DNA from: Chlamydiales bacterium
Lineage (GTDB): Bacteria; Chlamydiota; Chlamydiia; Chlamydiales; JACKPQ01
NCBI GenBank assembly: GCA_024233435.1
Contig: JACKPQ010000002.1
Coordinates: 310,001-374,000, forward strand
Length of the DNA stretch: 64,000 nucleotides
Direction of reading: 5' to 3'
Shown here: one piece after another, positions 50,463-59,118 of the stretch
Layout of the letters: every line of letters starts with the position of its first letter
Numbering within the stretch: position 1 is the stretch's first letter
Made by a program: the position numbers and the translations under genes
The notes under the pieces: model-generated
Told to the model about the DNA's origin: nothing
The model's database searches: none
The model's input: the letters and a program-made list of their open reading frames with translations, nothing else

Positions 50463-51512
50463 TTATTTTTTGGGAGCAAGCATATCGTGGGAGTTGATCT
50501 TTAATATGAGTAACGCGTTACCAACAGGGCTTGGTCGATTTTTATGCGTGCTGGGAATGTTTTGGACTTGGTTGTCATAGAAGATCGTCGATGAGCCTCC
50601 ACCATCTAGATTGAGGGCATCTATACATCCTAAATCATTCATAAAAGAAGAGAGCTCTTTTAGTGTCATTCCAATGCTTTTTTCACTATGGCCGTCAACA
50701 ACAACAAACACAAGCTCGCCATTTGAGCGAATTCCAACAGCGCTTCTCGAGAAGCGGTGAGTGGAGAAGTTGTCTAGGATTTGCTCAGGGCCATAGTCAT
50801 CAATGACTTTGCCTTGATGAATAAGAACTGGTGTTCCGCCTAAAATATTTTCATAGTCCAGCCACGTTTTGCCTAGCAGGGGCTGAATATCAATCCGAAT
50901 ATCAACGTGATCCCCTATATTTAATGATAGGGTTTGTGCATCGGGTCCTACAGAAAGAATGTACCCATTTTCAGGGATGGTGGCATTGCCTGTTCGCATG
51001 ATTGCAGTCACGTTGTGATCAGTATTCAATGTGTACTCCCACCCCCCAGCATCTGTTAAAGTATGTTGGTGAAAAGGTCTGCTGTATAACACGATATCTT
51101 TTTGCTTTCTTGGGCAGTTTAACCCAGTAATTTGCACATTGTTAATGGTTACTGTTGACTTGACGCGCTCAATAACGGGAGAGCTGTTAGCATTCCAAGC
51201 AATGACGCCTCTATTTTTTACTGACGTTGCAAATAAAATATTTTGAATTTTCAACAGGCCAGCGGCTCCACCAAGGTAGGGATCTCCTAGAAAGAATCCT
51301 CCATTGATGGCTGCAAATCCACTATATCGATGCGCAATTGAAGGGACCGACTCCAATCCTAGGCCACTATCTTGAGCTAATCCAATTTTCATCTTGTAGA
51401 GGTTTGGATCAATTGTCAAAATATAGGCGATATTCGGCCCTTCAAGTTCCCGTATTTCAAAATTGCCAAAGAGAAAGCAGGGGAGGAAAATCCAATGTAT
51501 TAAGTGCTTCAT
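50463..51512 (-). CDS. Exported phosphodiester glycosidase (NAGPA-domain) protein
   Basis: 349 aa. N-terminal signal peptide (MKHLIHWIFLPCFLFGNFE). The domain matches the family of N-acetylglucosamine-1-phosphodiester alpha-N-acetylglucosaminidase: AAINGGFFLGDPYLGG, AVGIRSNGELVFVVVDGHS and ALNLDGGGSSTIFY. These proteins cleave phosphodiester-linked sugars and occur in exopolysaccharide or cell-wall contexts; the target here is unknown. The ATG overlaps the stop of the dnaQ-like gene (4 bp), so it is part of the operon beginning with the DUF2709 gene. Confidence 0.82.
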   Translation of the reverse strand: MKHLIHWIFLPCFLFGNFEIRELEGPNIAYILTIDPNLYKMKIGLAQDSGLGLESVPSIAHRYSGFAAINGGFFLGDPYLGGAAGLLKIQNILFATSVKNRGVIAWNANSSPVIERVKSTVTINNVQITGLNCPRKQKDIVLYSRPFHQHTLTDAGGWEYTLNTDHNVTAIMRTGNATIPENGYILSVGPDAQTLSLNIGDHVDIRIDIQPLLGKTWLDYENILGGTPVLIHQGKVIDDYGPEQILDNFSTHRFSRSAVGIRSNGELVFVVVDGHSEKSIGMTLKELSSFMNDLGCIDALNLDGGGSSTIFYDNQVQNIPSTHKNRPSPVGNALLILKINSHDMLAPKK

Positions 51513-52258
51513 AGCTCAGCAAAGGGGCTTGCAGATTGCATAAATCCGGTTCCTTTTTTCCGTTTTTTCAGCTCTGTGCGAATAGAAAAAATGAGGTCCT
51601 GATCAAAGTTTTGGTGTTGAGCCCACTGCAGATATTGGAGTGGGATTTCGCGAAAAGGGCGCCCTTTATGTTTGCCAAGTGGCATCTTAGGAAGGGAGAT
51701 GGGCGATTTTAAGCGCTCAAGGATCTGCTCTGTGGTTTTGAATTTGGAGCTGAGATAGCGGAAGACTTGGACGTTGACGATAACGTCTCCCATGGCACGA
51801 TGTGCACCTTCGGCAATAATATTAAAGTGCTTGCGCAGAGCTTCAAGGGAATTTGTGGGGCTTTCCCCGTAAAGGCGGGCAAGACGAAGTGTGTCTAGCA
51901 CTGGGAGAGTATGCAAATGGTGGGGAATATTATGGCGCTCTGCGCTGTTTGCAAGCAATTCAATATCGAAACCAACACTATGCCCAACGATGGGTCCTTG
52001 CCCAATAAAGGTGAGGATTTCAGGTAGGACTTGCTCGATTTTTGGAGCGTTGGCCACCATATCATCGCTAATGTGATGGATGTCTTGTGACTCGCGAGGA
52101 ATTGTACATTCAGGATTGATGAGAGTCTCATAAGAGGCCTGCTCGCCATCGAAAGTAAAACGAACGGCTGCAACTTCGACAATGCGATCTTTTTTTGGAT
52201 CGAGGCCTGTAGCTTCGCAGTCTATGCAGACAAACGATTGTTTACTTAATAAGGTCAT
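51509..52258 (-). CDS. DnaQ-like 3'-5' exonuclease (DEDDh)
   Basis: 249 aa. All catalytic motifs are visible: Exo I CIDCEATGLD, Exo II GHSVGFDIELL and Exo III AHRAMGDVIVN with the His of the DEDDh subclass. The C-terminal 80 residues include MPLGKHKGRPFREIPLQYLQW, a small module (DUF3820-like) found in some DnaQ relatives. Either a proofreading subunit or an RNA exonuclease of the RNase T/orn type. It overlaps engB by 17 bp. Confidence 0.88.
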   Translation of the reverse strand: MTLLSKQSFVCIDCEATGLDPKKDRIVEVAAVRFTFDGEQASYETLINPECTIPRESQDIHHISDDMVANAPKIEQVLPEILTFIGQGPIVGHSVGFDIELLANSAERHNIPHHLHTLPVLDTLRLARLYGESPTNSLEALRKHFNIIAEGAHRAMGDVIVNVQVFRYLSSKFKTTEQILERLKSPISLPKMPLGKHKGRPFREIPLQYLQWAQHQNFDQDLIFSIRTELKKRKKGTGFMQSASPFAEL

Positions 52259-52844
52259 TGAGTTTTGTCATCAAGGCGGTGCGCGCCCTGCCATTTTTTA
52301 TTGAGTATGTGACAAACGGTAACACATCATCGCCACAAATTTCAGCAATTGCCTCGCAATTTTTTTTCTGCTGCTCGTTTTTTTCTTTTTGGTTTAGTTT
52401 ATCGCTTTTTGTAAAAACAATCAGCATAGGTTTTTTAAAGTGGTGAGCCCACTCAATGAATTGCAGGTCATCAGAGTTTGGTAATCGATTGAGATCAAGG
52501 AGGACTAGAAGTAGCTTAAGTTGGCTGCGTTTTTCTAGGTAATCGTCAATGGCTGCAGACCATTTGGCGATCGTGGTGCGCGCAACTTTTGCATAGCCAT
52601 ATCCGGGCAAATCGACAAGCATGAGGGAGTCATCTACTGTGAAGAAGTTTAGAAGTTGAGTTTTACCTGGAGTATTCGAGACTTTAGCAAGCTTCGAATG
52701 ATTAAGCAGATGATTGATTAACGATGATTTGCCAACATTTGATCTGCCAATGAGAGCGATTTCGGGTAGCATCGATGGAGGAAATCCTTCTATATCGGCT
52801 GCTGATTTTACGAATGAGGCTTTAGAAAAAGACAGGTGTTTCAT
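52242..52844 (-). CDS. engB: Ribosome biogenesis GTPase EngB / YsxC
   Basis: 200 aa from the ATG at 52844, chosen because AAAGGAG lies 8 nt upstream and the protein then begins MKHLSFSKASFVKSA; the frame extends 18 codons further into tsaE. G motifs: GRSNVGKSSLINHLL (G1), TPGKTQ (G2), DLPGYGYAK (G3), TKSDKL (G4). It assists 50S assembly. The long overlapping gene cluster implies coupled translation with tsaE and dnaQ. Confidence 0.93.
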   Translation of the reverse strand: MKHLSFSKASFVKSAADIEGFPPSMLPEIALIGRSNVGKSSLINHLLNHSKLAKVSNTPGKTQLLNFFTVDDSLMLVDLPGYGYAKVARTTIAKWSAAIDDYLEKRSQLKLLLVLLDLNRLPNSDDLQFIEWAHHFKKPMLIVFTKSDKLNQKEKNEQQKKNCEAIAEICGDDVLPFVTYSIKNGRARTALMTKLNDLIK

Positions 52845-53235
52845 ACTCGATGCTCCTTTCATTTTCCGAGACAATGGAAATGTGGATGCGCTGGGCATGG
52901 CTAGGAATCATAGGTTCAATTCTCTCAGACCATTCAATGAGGCAAATCGAGTCGGGGGCAAAGTACTCTTCAAATCCTAGTGCGTGAAACTGTTTAGCGT
53001 TTTGTAAACGGTAAAGATCAAAATGGTGGATGTGTCCGTAACTGTTTACATAATTGAATGTAGGGCTGGTGATTTGATCGATGGGTGTTGCTGTGAGTGC
53101 ATGAATCATAGTTTTGATCATGGTTGTTTTGCCTGCGCCCAAGGGACCAAAAAAGCATACAATACTACCACTCTTAAGAGTGGGCGCTAAGTCCTTTGCA
53201 AATGCGAGCGTCTCGTTTAAGCTTCTTCTAACCAA
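52822..53235 (-). CDS. tsaE: tRNA N6-threonylcarbamoyladenosine (t6A) ATPase TsaE
   Basis: 137 aa. Walker A FFGPLGAGKTTMIKT, switch-like SPTFNYVNSY and the conserved HFDLYRL motif define TsaE (YjeE), the ATPase that works with TsaB and TsaD to make t6A at position 37 of ANN-decoding tRNAs. It overlaps the DUF2709 gene by 19 bp and engB by 23 bp. TsaB and TsaD are not in this window. Confidence 0.93.
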   Translation of the reverse strand: MVRRSLNETLAFAKDLAPTLKSGSIVCFFGPLGAGKTTMIKTMIHALTATPIDQITSPTFNYVNSYGHIHHFDLYRLQNAKQFHALGFEEYFAPDSICLIEWSERIEPMIPSHAQRIHISIVSENERSIEYETPVFF

Positions 53236-53939
53236 AGCTCAACATGCTCTTTAAATTCCTTGTGTTCGCTAAGCGCTTCCACAAAGGCGTTAATCTTGTC
53301 TTCTGCAAGATGCTCTTGAATGAAGCCAAGCAGTTTTGCATCCATCGTAAAACGGTTCTGGCTTGGAACTTCAAAGAGAGGAATGGGCTTGAGTTGACTT
53401 GCTTTAAAGTCTTCTATCACGGCTTGTTTAGAATTAAAAAGTTTACCGCTAGCTGCAGAAGAGTAAACAGTTTTTTTAATGGGCTCGCGTCCCTTTTCAA
53501 TATAATTCTTGATAACCTCAGGGTCTTCTGAAATGAAAAAGCGTTTAACGCGCATTCCATCTAGGCGCTCAGTATTTTCAGGGCATGTGGATACCCAGTC
53601 ATAGATCGCATCTTGTGGATTAGGGCATGTGTTATTTCCGAATACCTTGCCTGTAAAAGGGCAGATATAAACGCGCTTGGTTTCTTCATTAACACTCGGC
53701 TGGCCAAATTGAATTTTGATTTCAGTCTCGCGCCAGAGCTTACCTTCTGCTTCTAAGCGAGCTAAGATCTCTTTGGGCGTGCTGTAAATTGTTTTTTCAC
53801 GAATGTAAATAGTGGGACTTAAACGATGCGCATTCTCTAGGTAAAAGAGGTATGTGCTGACCAAATCCGCTTCGTCGTGGTCTTTTAAAAAAGTTTTTAA
53901 CTGTTCTTTGAGCGTTTGTGTGATTTGAAAGTTTGCCAT
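53217..53939 (-). CDS. DUF2709 protein, conserved in chlamydiae
   Basis: 240 aa, soluble. The sequence (EIKIQFGQPSVNEETKRVYI, PFTGKVFGNNTCPNPQDAIY, DWVSTCPENTERLDGM) matches the chlamydia-specific DUF2709 family; the C. trachomatis member, CT538 by memory, also lies next to tsaE. A CPxTGK...CPNP pattern suggests a zinc or structural cysteine cluster. Function is unknown. First gene of the operon DUF2709-tsaE-engB-dnaQ-NAGPA. Confidence 0.8.
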   Translation of the reverse strand: MANFQITQTLKEQLKTFLKDHDEADLVSTYLFYLENAHRLSPTIYIREKTIYSTPKEILARLEAEGKLWRETEIKIQFGQPSVNEETKRVYICPFTGKVFGNNTCPNPQDAIYDWVSTCPENTERLDGMRVKRFFISEDPEVIKNYIEKGREPIKKTVYSSAASGKLFNSKQAVIEDFKASQLKPIPLFEVPSQNRFTMDAKLLGFIQEHLAEDKINAFVEALSEHKEFKEHVELWLEEA

Positions 53940-54076
53940 CAGTTATCCTACACCTTAAATAATACTAATAGGCTCCATCTTACCGCACGCTAGGCCTTTA
54001 GATCAAGCGAATAATATTACCTTGAAAAAGAGGGCTTTGATATGGTATGCTTCTTGAAACACTTGGTGAGGTAATG

Positions 54077-55168
54077 ATGGAAACAAAAACAAGCGTTCAA
54101 TTGGAAAATTTAGAGATCCCAGGCTTCCATAAGGTTGTCAAAGTCACTGACCCTGTATCTGGTCTAAAAGCCATCATTGCAATCCACGATTTAACACTTG
54201 GGCCTGCGCTTGGTGGCACGCGCATTATGCCTTATGCGAGTTGGGATGAGGCGTTATTTGACGTATTGCGACTTGCCAAAGGAATGACCTATAAATCTGC
54301 TGTTTCCAATGCCGGGACTGGTGGAAGTAAAAGTGTTATCATTGCAGACCCCAAGACAATTACAGATGAGCAGCTGCAGGCATTTGGTGAAGCTGTAAAC
54401 CAACTTCAGGGAGAGCACATCTGCGCAGCAGATATGGGATGCACTCCTGCTTATTTGGCTCATGTTCGCAAGTCAACGCAGTATGTTGTAGGACTTGCTC
54501 ATAAAAACAGTAGCGGTAATCCAGGGCCTTTCACAGCTTACGGAGTCTATCGTGGAATTCAAGCAGGTTTAAAGCAAGCATTTGGATCAGAGTCTGTTCA
54601 AGGCAGAACAGTTGCTATTCAAGGGTTGGGATCCGTTGGATCCGAGCTTGCAAGGTACTTATTCTGGGGTGGTGCTCGTTTAATTTTAAACGACTTTGAT
54701 GAAGAGAAAGCGAGAGAGTTAGCGCACCAGTTTGGAGGCACTGTTTGCCCTTCAGACGAAATCATGAGTGTCAAATGCGATGTGTTTGCACCATGCGCGA
54801 TGGGAGGTATCATTAACTCTCAGACCGTAAAAGAGCTTAACTGCCGTATTGTGGCCGGTGGTGCCAACAACCAGTTGCAAAATGACAATCATGCCATTGA
54901 ATTGATGCAAAAAGGGATTGTTTATGCTCCTGATTTTTTGATCAACTCAGGTGGGCTTATCAACGTAGCTTGCGAGATTGAACCTGAAGGGTACGATCCA
55001 GTGCTTTCGCGTGATAAGACTGATTCCATCTATGAGCAATTGCTCACAACGTTTCAAATATCGCAAGAAAACCGCTGCTCAACACACCAAGCAGCCGTTG
55101 AACTTGCTAGTTATCGCCTGCGCTACGGCATTGGTAAGCGCACAACGCCGCCTGTATTTCACCATTAA
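54077..55168 (+). CDS. ldh: Leucine/amino-acid dehydrogenase (Glu/Leu/Phe/Val family)
   Basis: About 363 aa from ATG 54077, which has GGTGAGG upstream; the frame is open from 54047. The catalytic lysines appear in RLAKGMTYKSAVSNAGTGGS (the GGxK-type signature), and the Rossmann motif is GLGSVGSELARYLF near residue 185. It oxidatively deaminates branched-chain amino acids to 2-oxo acids with NAD+, or runs in reverse. Ends with a 1-base overlap with argS (TAATG). Confidence 0.9.
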   Translation: METKTSVQLENLEIPGFHKVVKVTDPVSGLKAIIAIHDLTLGPALGGTRIMPYASWDEALFDVLRLAKGMTYKSAVSNAGTGGSKSVIIADPKTITDEQLQAFGEAVNQLQGEHICAADMGCTPAYLAHVRKSTQYVVGLAHKNSSGNPGPFTAYGVYRGIQAGLKQAFGSESVQGRTVAIQGLGSVGSELARYLFWGGARLILNDFDEEKARELAHQFGGTVCPSDEIMSVKCDVFAPCAMGGIINSQTVKELNCRIVAGGANNQLQNDNHAIELMQKGIVYAPDFLINSGGLINVACEIEPEGYDPVLSRDKTDSIYEQLLTTFQISQENRCSTHQAAVELASYRLRYGIGKRTTPPVFHH

Positions 55169-56883
55169 TGCAAACGCTGCAAGCTTATCTAGCACATAAG
55201 GCCAACCAGGCAATTTCAGCTGCAATCGCAAGTGATTATCAACTTGCGGAGATCACTCAAAGCACGCAGGAAAAGTTTGGCCATTATCAATGCAACTCAG
55301 CATTAAAACTTGCAAAAGAGCTCAAAGTCAATCCACGTGAATTGGCACAAAAAATTGCAAGCGGCATGGAATGTGAGCAAATTGAAAAGCTAGAAATTGC
55401 AGGGCCAGGATTTATCAACATTACACTTTCAGCCACCTTTTTATCTGAACAACTCAACGCGCAAAAGCAAGATGCAAAACTTGGCGCCCCAACGCCGCAA
55501 AAACCGCAGCGAATCATTGTTGAGTTTTCCTCACCAAATATTGCAAAAGAGTTGCACGTTGGGCATTTGCGCTCTACCATTATCGGCGATGCCATCGCGC
55601 GCCTTTTTGAGTTTTTAGGTCACGACGTCTTGCGCTTGAATCACGTGGGCGATTGGGGCACGCAGTTTGGAATGCTAATCACTTATATGCGCGAGGAAGC
55701 GCCCGATGTGCTCTCTGGAGATAAGCAAACCGATTTAGTTACTCTCATGCAGTGGTATAAAGCGGCAAAGCAGCGCTTTGATGCAGATGTAGAATTTAAA
55801 AAACGCTCACAGTTAGCTGTTGTCGAGCTGCAAAGTGGTGATCCCAGCGCACACCAAGCCTGGGAAGCAATTTGCACCATTTCACGCATGGCCTTTAATG
55901 AGATCTACTCATTGCTAGATGTTAAATTGCAAGAGCGCGGCGAATCATTTTATAATCCCATGCTCTCACAAATAGTGAACGACCTCGCATCCAAAGGACT
56001 TGTTGAAAAATCAGAAGGTGCCTCTTGCCTCTTTCTGGAAGGTTTCAAAGGGCAAGATGGAAAACCTTTCCCAATGATTATCCAGAAAAGCGATGGCGGT
56101 TACAATTACTCGACAACCGATATGGCTGCAATGCATCAACGTATTTTTGATGAAAAGGCCGAGCGCATCATCATTGTCACAGACAATGGGCAAAAGCTTC
56201 ACTTTGAAATGATTCGTGCTGCTTGCGAAAAAGCAGGTTATCTATCTCCATCAATAGAATTCAATCACGTAACATTTGGTGTAGTTCTCAATAGTGATGG
56301 AAAAAAATTTAAGTCGCGCGAAGGCGAGACAGAAAAGCTCATAGACCTGCTCACCGAAGCCATTCACCGTGCTGAGGCGATTTTCAAAGAGCGAAATCCC
56401 GATCTTTCCGATGACGAGCGTAAGAAAATGGCAACCATTTTGGGAGTCGATGCCATAAAATATGCAGACTTATCAGGTCTGCGCACGAAAGACTACACCT
56501 TTAGCTACGAGCGCATGCTCCGATTTGAGGGTAATACAGCAGCATTTTTACTCTATGCCTACGTGCGCACAACAAGCATCTTAAAACGCGTGGGTAAACC
56601 CTCTAACAGCGCAATCAAATTGCAGCACCCTTCAGAGATTGCCTTAGGGCTGCATCTACGCCAATTTGGTGAGGTGTTAACAGTGATGACGCGCGATCTT
56701 TGCCCCAATCGCTTAGCAGATTATCTTTATGAGCTAGCAGAAAAATTCAATGCTTTTTTCCGCGACTGTCATGTCGAAAACACTCCAGAAGAGGCCGAGC
56801 GCCTTGCTCTTTGTGAATTGAGCTCAAAAGTTCTTGCTCAAGGACTCTCTCTTCTTGGGCTCAAAACCCTTGAGCGGATGTAA
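55168..56883 (+). CDS. argS: Arginyl-tRNA synthetase
   Basis: 571 aa class I synthetase. N-terminal Add-1 domain, HIGH signature as HVGHLRST (about residue 132) within SSPNIAKELHVGHLRST, the KMSKS position as GKKFKSREGE (ArgRS often lacks the second Lys), and the anticodon-binding DALR domain (FLLYAYVRTTSILKRV). It charges tRNA-Arg such as the one at 14238. It overlaps both neighbours by one base, so it is likely cotranscribed with ldh and the hydrolase. Confidence 0.97.
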   Translation: MQTLQAYLAHKANQAISAAIASDYQLAEITQSTQEKFGHYQCNSALKLAKELKVNPRELAQKIASGMECEQIEKLEIAGPGFINITLSATFLSEQLNAQKQDAKLGAPTPQKPQRIIVEFSSPNIAKELHVGHLRSTIIGDAIARLFEFLGHDVLRLNHVGDWGTQFGMLITYMREEAPDVLSGDKQTDLVTLMQWYKAAKQRFDADVEFKKRSQLAVVELQSGDPSAHQAWEAICTISRMAFNEIYSLLDVKLQERGESFYNPMLSQIVNDLASKGLVEKSEGASCLFLEGFKGQDGKPFPMIIQKSDGGYNYSTTDMAAMHQRIFDEKAERIIIVTDNGQKLHFEMIRAACEKAGYLSPSIEFNHVTFGVVLNSDGKKFKSREGETEKLIDLLTEAIHRAEAIFKERNPDLSDDERKKMATILGVDAIKYADLSGLRTKDYTFSYERMLRFEGNTAAFLLYAYVRTTSILKRVGKPSNSAIKLQHPSEIALGLHLRQFGEVLTVMTRDLCPNRLADYLYELAEKFNAFFRDCHVENTPEEAERLALCELSSKVLAQGLSLLGLKTLERM

Positions 56884-57515
56884 TGCGTCTTCTATATGTG
56901 GTGATTTTTGCCTTTATGGCGCTGCATGCAGACATCATTATCAAACCCACCACTGAGACCAAAACACAAATCATTTATCTTCATGGATTGATTGAAGGCG
57001 ATGTTGAGCAAGCCTTAGAGCAAGAGGCTAAGACTTGGCAGCCTCTTGTTGATAAATACAACTTTGCGTTGGTGATGCCGGTTGGCACCAAAGGAGCCTT
57101 TCCTGATCAACCTGAAGCCTATGCTTGGGGCACAAGTGATATTTCACGCGTGAGGGCTCTTGCTCAGAACAGTGACTATGCTCAATCAATTCTCTTTGGG
57201 TACTCAAATGGGGCTTTTTTAGTCGGTCAAATTTTACAACAGACTTGCGACACACCCTTTTCTGGATATTGGTTGCAAGGAGGTGGCAATGCGCAAGAGA
57301 TTTTGCCGTGCGTGCCTCACAAGCCTGTCGTATTGCAGATAGGCGTCCAAGACACTCACCATTTGCAGCCAATGCAGTGGCTTAAAAGCGCACTGATCAA
57401 ACATGGCTGGCAGGAAAATAAGACGTTGCTCTATCAAGAAATGCCAGGTTGCCATGCTTTCACACTTGATCATTTTGATGAAGCATATAGATTTATTACA
57501 GGAGGTAGTCGATGA
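56883..57515 (+). CDS. Exported alpha/beta-hydrolase (esterase)
   Basis: 210 aa. Signal peptide MRLLYVVIFAFMALHADI. The nucleophile elbow is GYSNG (GxSxG, about residue 100), followed by an Asp candidate in LQIGVQDTHHL and a His in MPGCHAFTLDHF, completing a plausible triad. The oxyanion region is IYLHGLIEGD. It resembles dienelactone hydrolase / feruloyl esterase-like PHB depolymerase folds; substrate unknown. Its TGA overlaps the ATG of a disrupted short frame by ATGA, showing that another gene once followed. Confidence 0.8.
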   Translation: MRLLYVVIFAFMALHADIIIKPTTETKTQIIYLHGLIEGDVEQALEQEAKTWQPLVDKYNFALVMPVGTKGAFPDQPEAYAWGTSDISRVRALAQNSDYAQSILFGYSNGAFLVGQILQQTCDTPFSGYWLQGGGNAQEILPCVPHKPVVLQIGVQDTHHLQPMQWLKSALIKHGWQENKTLLYQEMPGCHAFTLDHFDEAYRFITGGSR

Positions 57516-57595
57516 AAAATTCAATGCTCATTTTATCATACAAGCGCCGAAAAACCCGGTCATTCATGGCCGGGATCAAAGGCGCAAAAAAATAA
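57512..57595 (+). pseudogene. Start of a gene interrupted by the TnpB element
   Basis: ATG overlaps the hydrolase stop (ATGA) and has a perfect AGGAGG ribosome site. After only four codons (MKNS) the element boundary TTCAA is reached and the frame continues 23 codons into the element before stopping. Joining the flanks at TTCAA gives M-K-N-S-M-L-L-V-F-A and then about 13 more codons to a stop, so the downstream gene was short or has also decayed. Confidence 0.5.
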
Positions 57596-58820
57596 CCTTG
57601 ACTAAAGGATAAACGATTTTTTAAAATGTCGGCATGATCATTCGCAAGGCATTCAAATACAAGCTTAAGCCCAGAGCAGAGCAAAAGCAGCAATTTGCAA
57701 GCTTTGCAGGAGCCTGCCGCTACGTCTACAACCGAGGGTTGGCTCAACGAAAGCAAGCCTATCAAGAAAACAAACAAAACATAAGCTACTACGAGCAAAA
57801 CAAAGAGCTCACACTACTCAAGCAACAAAAAGAGAGCACCTGGCTAAAAACCATCCACTCACAAATTCTCCAACAATCCCTCAAAGACCTAAACACCGCC
57901 TACACCCACTACTTCAAAAAAACAAACGCCCATCCCAAATTCAAAGCCAAAGGAATCCACGACTCCTTTCGCTACCCCCAAGGAGTCAAAATCCAAGATG
58001 ACAAAGCCTACCTTCCCAAAATAGGGTGGGTACGTTACATCAAATCCCGAGAAATGCAAGGCACCCTCAAACAAACCACCATCATCCGAGAAGGAGAGCA
58101 TTGGTACATCAGCTTTTCCTGCGAAATAGAAGCACCCACACCAAACCCTGCTCCCCTAGATGAAAACAAAGCCATAGGCATAGACGTAGGACTCACAAAA
58201 TACGCGACCTGCGCCATAGGAAACAGCAACAAGCCCCTTACAATAGACCCACCCAAATACTACCACCGACTACTACCCAGGCTCAGAATACTCCAAAAGC
58301 GCCTCTCGAAAAAACAAAAAGGAAGCAGCAACTGGAAAAAAGCCAAAAGACAGCTTTTTAAACTCCACGCCAAAATAAAACATGCCCGAGAAAACTTTAC
58401 CCATCAGCTCTCCACATGGATCGTTAAAAATCACAACATCATATGTGTAGAAACCCTAAACATAAAAGCCCTCATGCAAGACAAAAAATACAAACTAGCA
58501 AGATACATCAGCGATGCATCGTGGAGGCAATTTTTAACCTACCTCAAATACAAAGCCCAAGAACAAGGAAAACACTACATCGAAGCAGGAGCCTACAACC
58601 CCACCACCAAACAATGTTCCACCTGTGGCCACAAACAAGAGATAGAGTTAAAGCAAAGAACATACAGCTGCAAAAACTGTAGCCTCGAACTAGACAGAGA
58701 CTACAACAGCAGCATAAACATCAAGGCCGCGGGAACATCGGTCTTAAAAAAGCTTGTGGAGCAGCCCGCTCGGGCAGCGTAGAAACAAGAATTTCTCGCC
58801 TTCAGGCGAGAGAGGTTCAA
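57525..58820 (+). mobile_element. IS200/IS605-type element with tnpB only (IS1341-like)
   Basis: Bounded by TTCAA on the left (57520-57524, target motif) and ending in TTCAA on the right (58816-58820). Subterminal hairpins are seen at both ends: left, GCGCC...GGCGC (57544-57548/57581-57585) enclosing CCCGGTC/GGCCGGG (57555-57561/57568-57574); right, CTCGCC/GGCGAG (58795-58800/58805-58810). No terminal inverted repeats and no target duplication, as expected of the family. There is no tnpA, so movement would need a Y1 transposase in trans. Confidence 0.75.
57634..58782 (+). CDS. tnpB: RNA-guided endonuclease TnpB (OrfB)
   Basis: 382 aa, full length. RuvC-like acidic residues: Asp184 in IGIDVGLTKYA, Glu273 in CVETLNIKAL, and Asp354/Asp356 in LELDRDYNSSINI. 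The zinc finger has Cys328-Cys331 (CSTCGHK) and Cys346-Cys349 (SCKNC). TnpB uses an RNA derived from the right end of its element to cut DNA next to a short target motif and so keeps the element in place. Codon third positions are markedly richer in C and A than in neighbouring genes, suggesting acquisition from elsewhere. Confidence 0.95.
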   Translation: MIIRKAFKYKLKPRAEQKQQFASFAGACRYVYNRGLAQRKQAYQENKQNISYYEQNKELTLLKQQKESTWLKTIHSQILQQSLKDLNTAYTHYFKKTNAHPKFKAKGIHDSFRYPQGVKIQDDKAYLPKIGWVRYIKSREMQGTLKQTTIIREGEHWYISFSCEIEAPTPNPAPLDENKAIGIDVGLTKYATCAIGNSNKPLTIDPPKYYHRLLPRLRILQKRLSKKQKGSSNWKKAKRQLFKLHAKIKHARENFTHQLSTWIVKNHNIICVETLNIKALMQDKKYKLARYISDASWRQFLTYLKYKAQEQGKHYIEAGAYNPTTKQCSTCGHKQEIELKQRTYSCKNCSLELDRDYNSSINIKAAGTSVLKKLVEQPARAA

Positions 58821-58840
58821 TGTTGTTGGTATTTGCCAAA
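58690..58840 (+). ncRNA. Putative omega (right-end) RNA of TnpB
   Basis: By analogy with known IS605 elements, the guide RNA covers the 3' end of tnpB, the right-end hairpins (GCCCGCTCGGGC at 58764-58775; CTCGCCTTCAGGCGAG at 58795-58810) and some 16-20 nt of flanking DNA as guide, here starting TGTTGTTGGTATTTGCC at 58821. The 5' limit is a guess. No promoter was identified. Confidence 0.4.
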
Positions 58841-59118
58841 CATCTCCTCACTCATTATTCAGAGTGCTTCAGAAGATAAAGGTTCAGAGCACTTTGTTCC
58901 CTACGAGGCCTCCTGGGAAGATGGAACGTCAGTTATTCTGTTCTGTAATACGCTAACAGTGCAAGGCGAGCAATAGTTCAATTGTATATCCATTATGGGT
59001 AGATGCTTGAGTCTAATTCAATAGGCTCAGCACTCTAGAAATAAATGAACACCATTGTTTTAGACGGTGATTTTTCCCTCAGTTGAGCTCTTCAAAATCC
59101 AAAGACTAGGTGATCAGT
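58821..59118. other. Gene-free stretch right of the TnpB element
   Basis: About 300 bp without a credible coding frame, RNA gene or repeat. A weak CACC...GGTG stem with a following T-rich run (about 59047-59076) is too short to call a terminator. It may hold decayed remains of the gene interrupted by the element. Confidence 0.5.

Noticed and set aside
59040..59080. Terminator behind epmB
   Set aside because: The CACC/GGTG stem is only 4 bp with a 13-nt loop, too weak to support.
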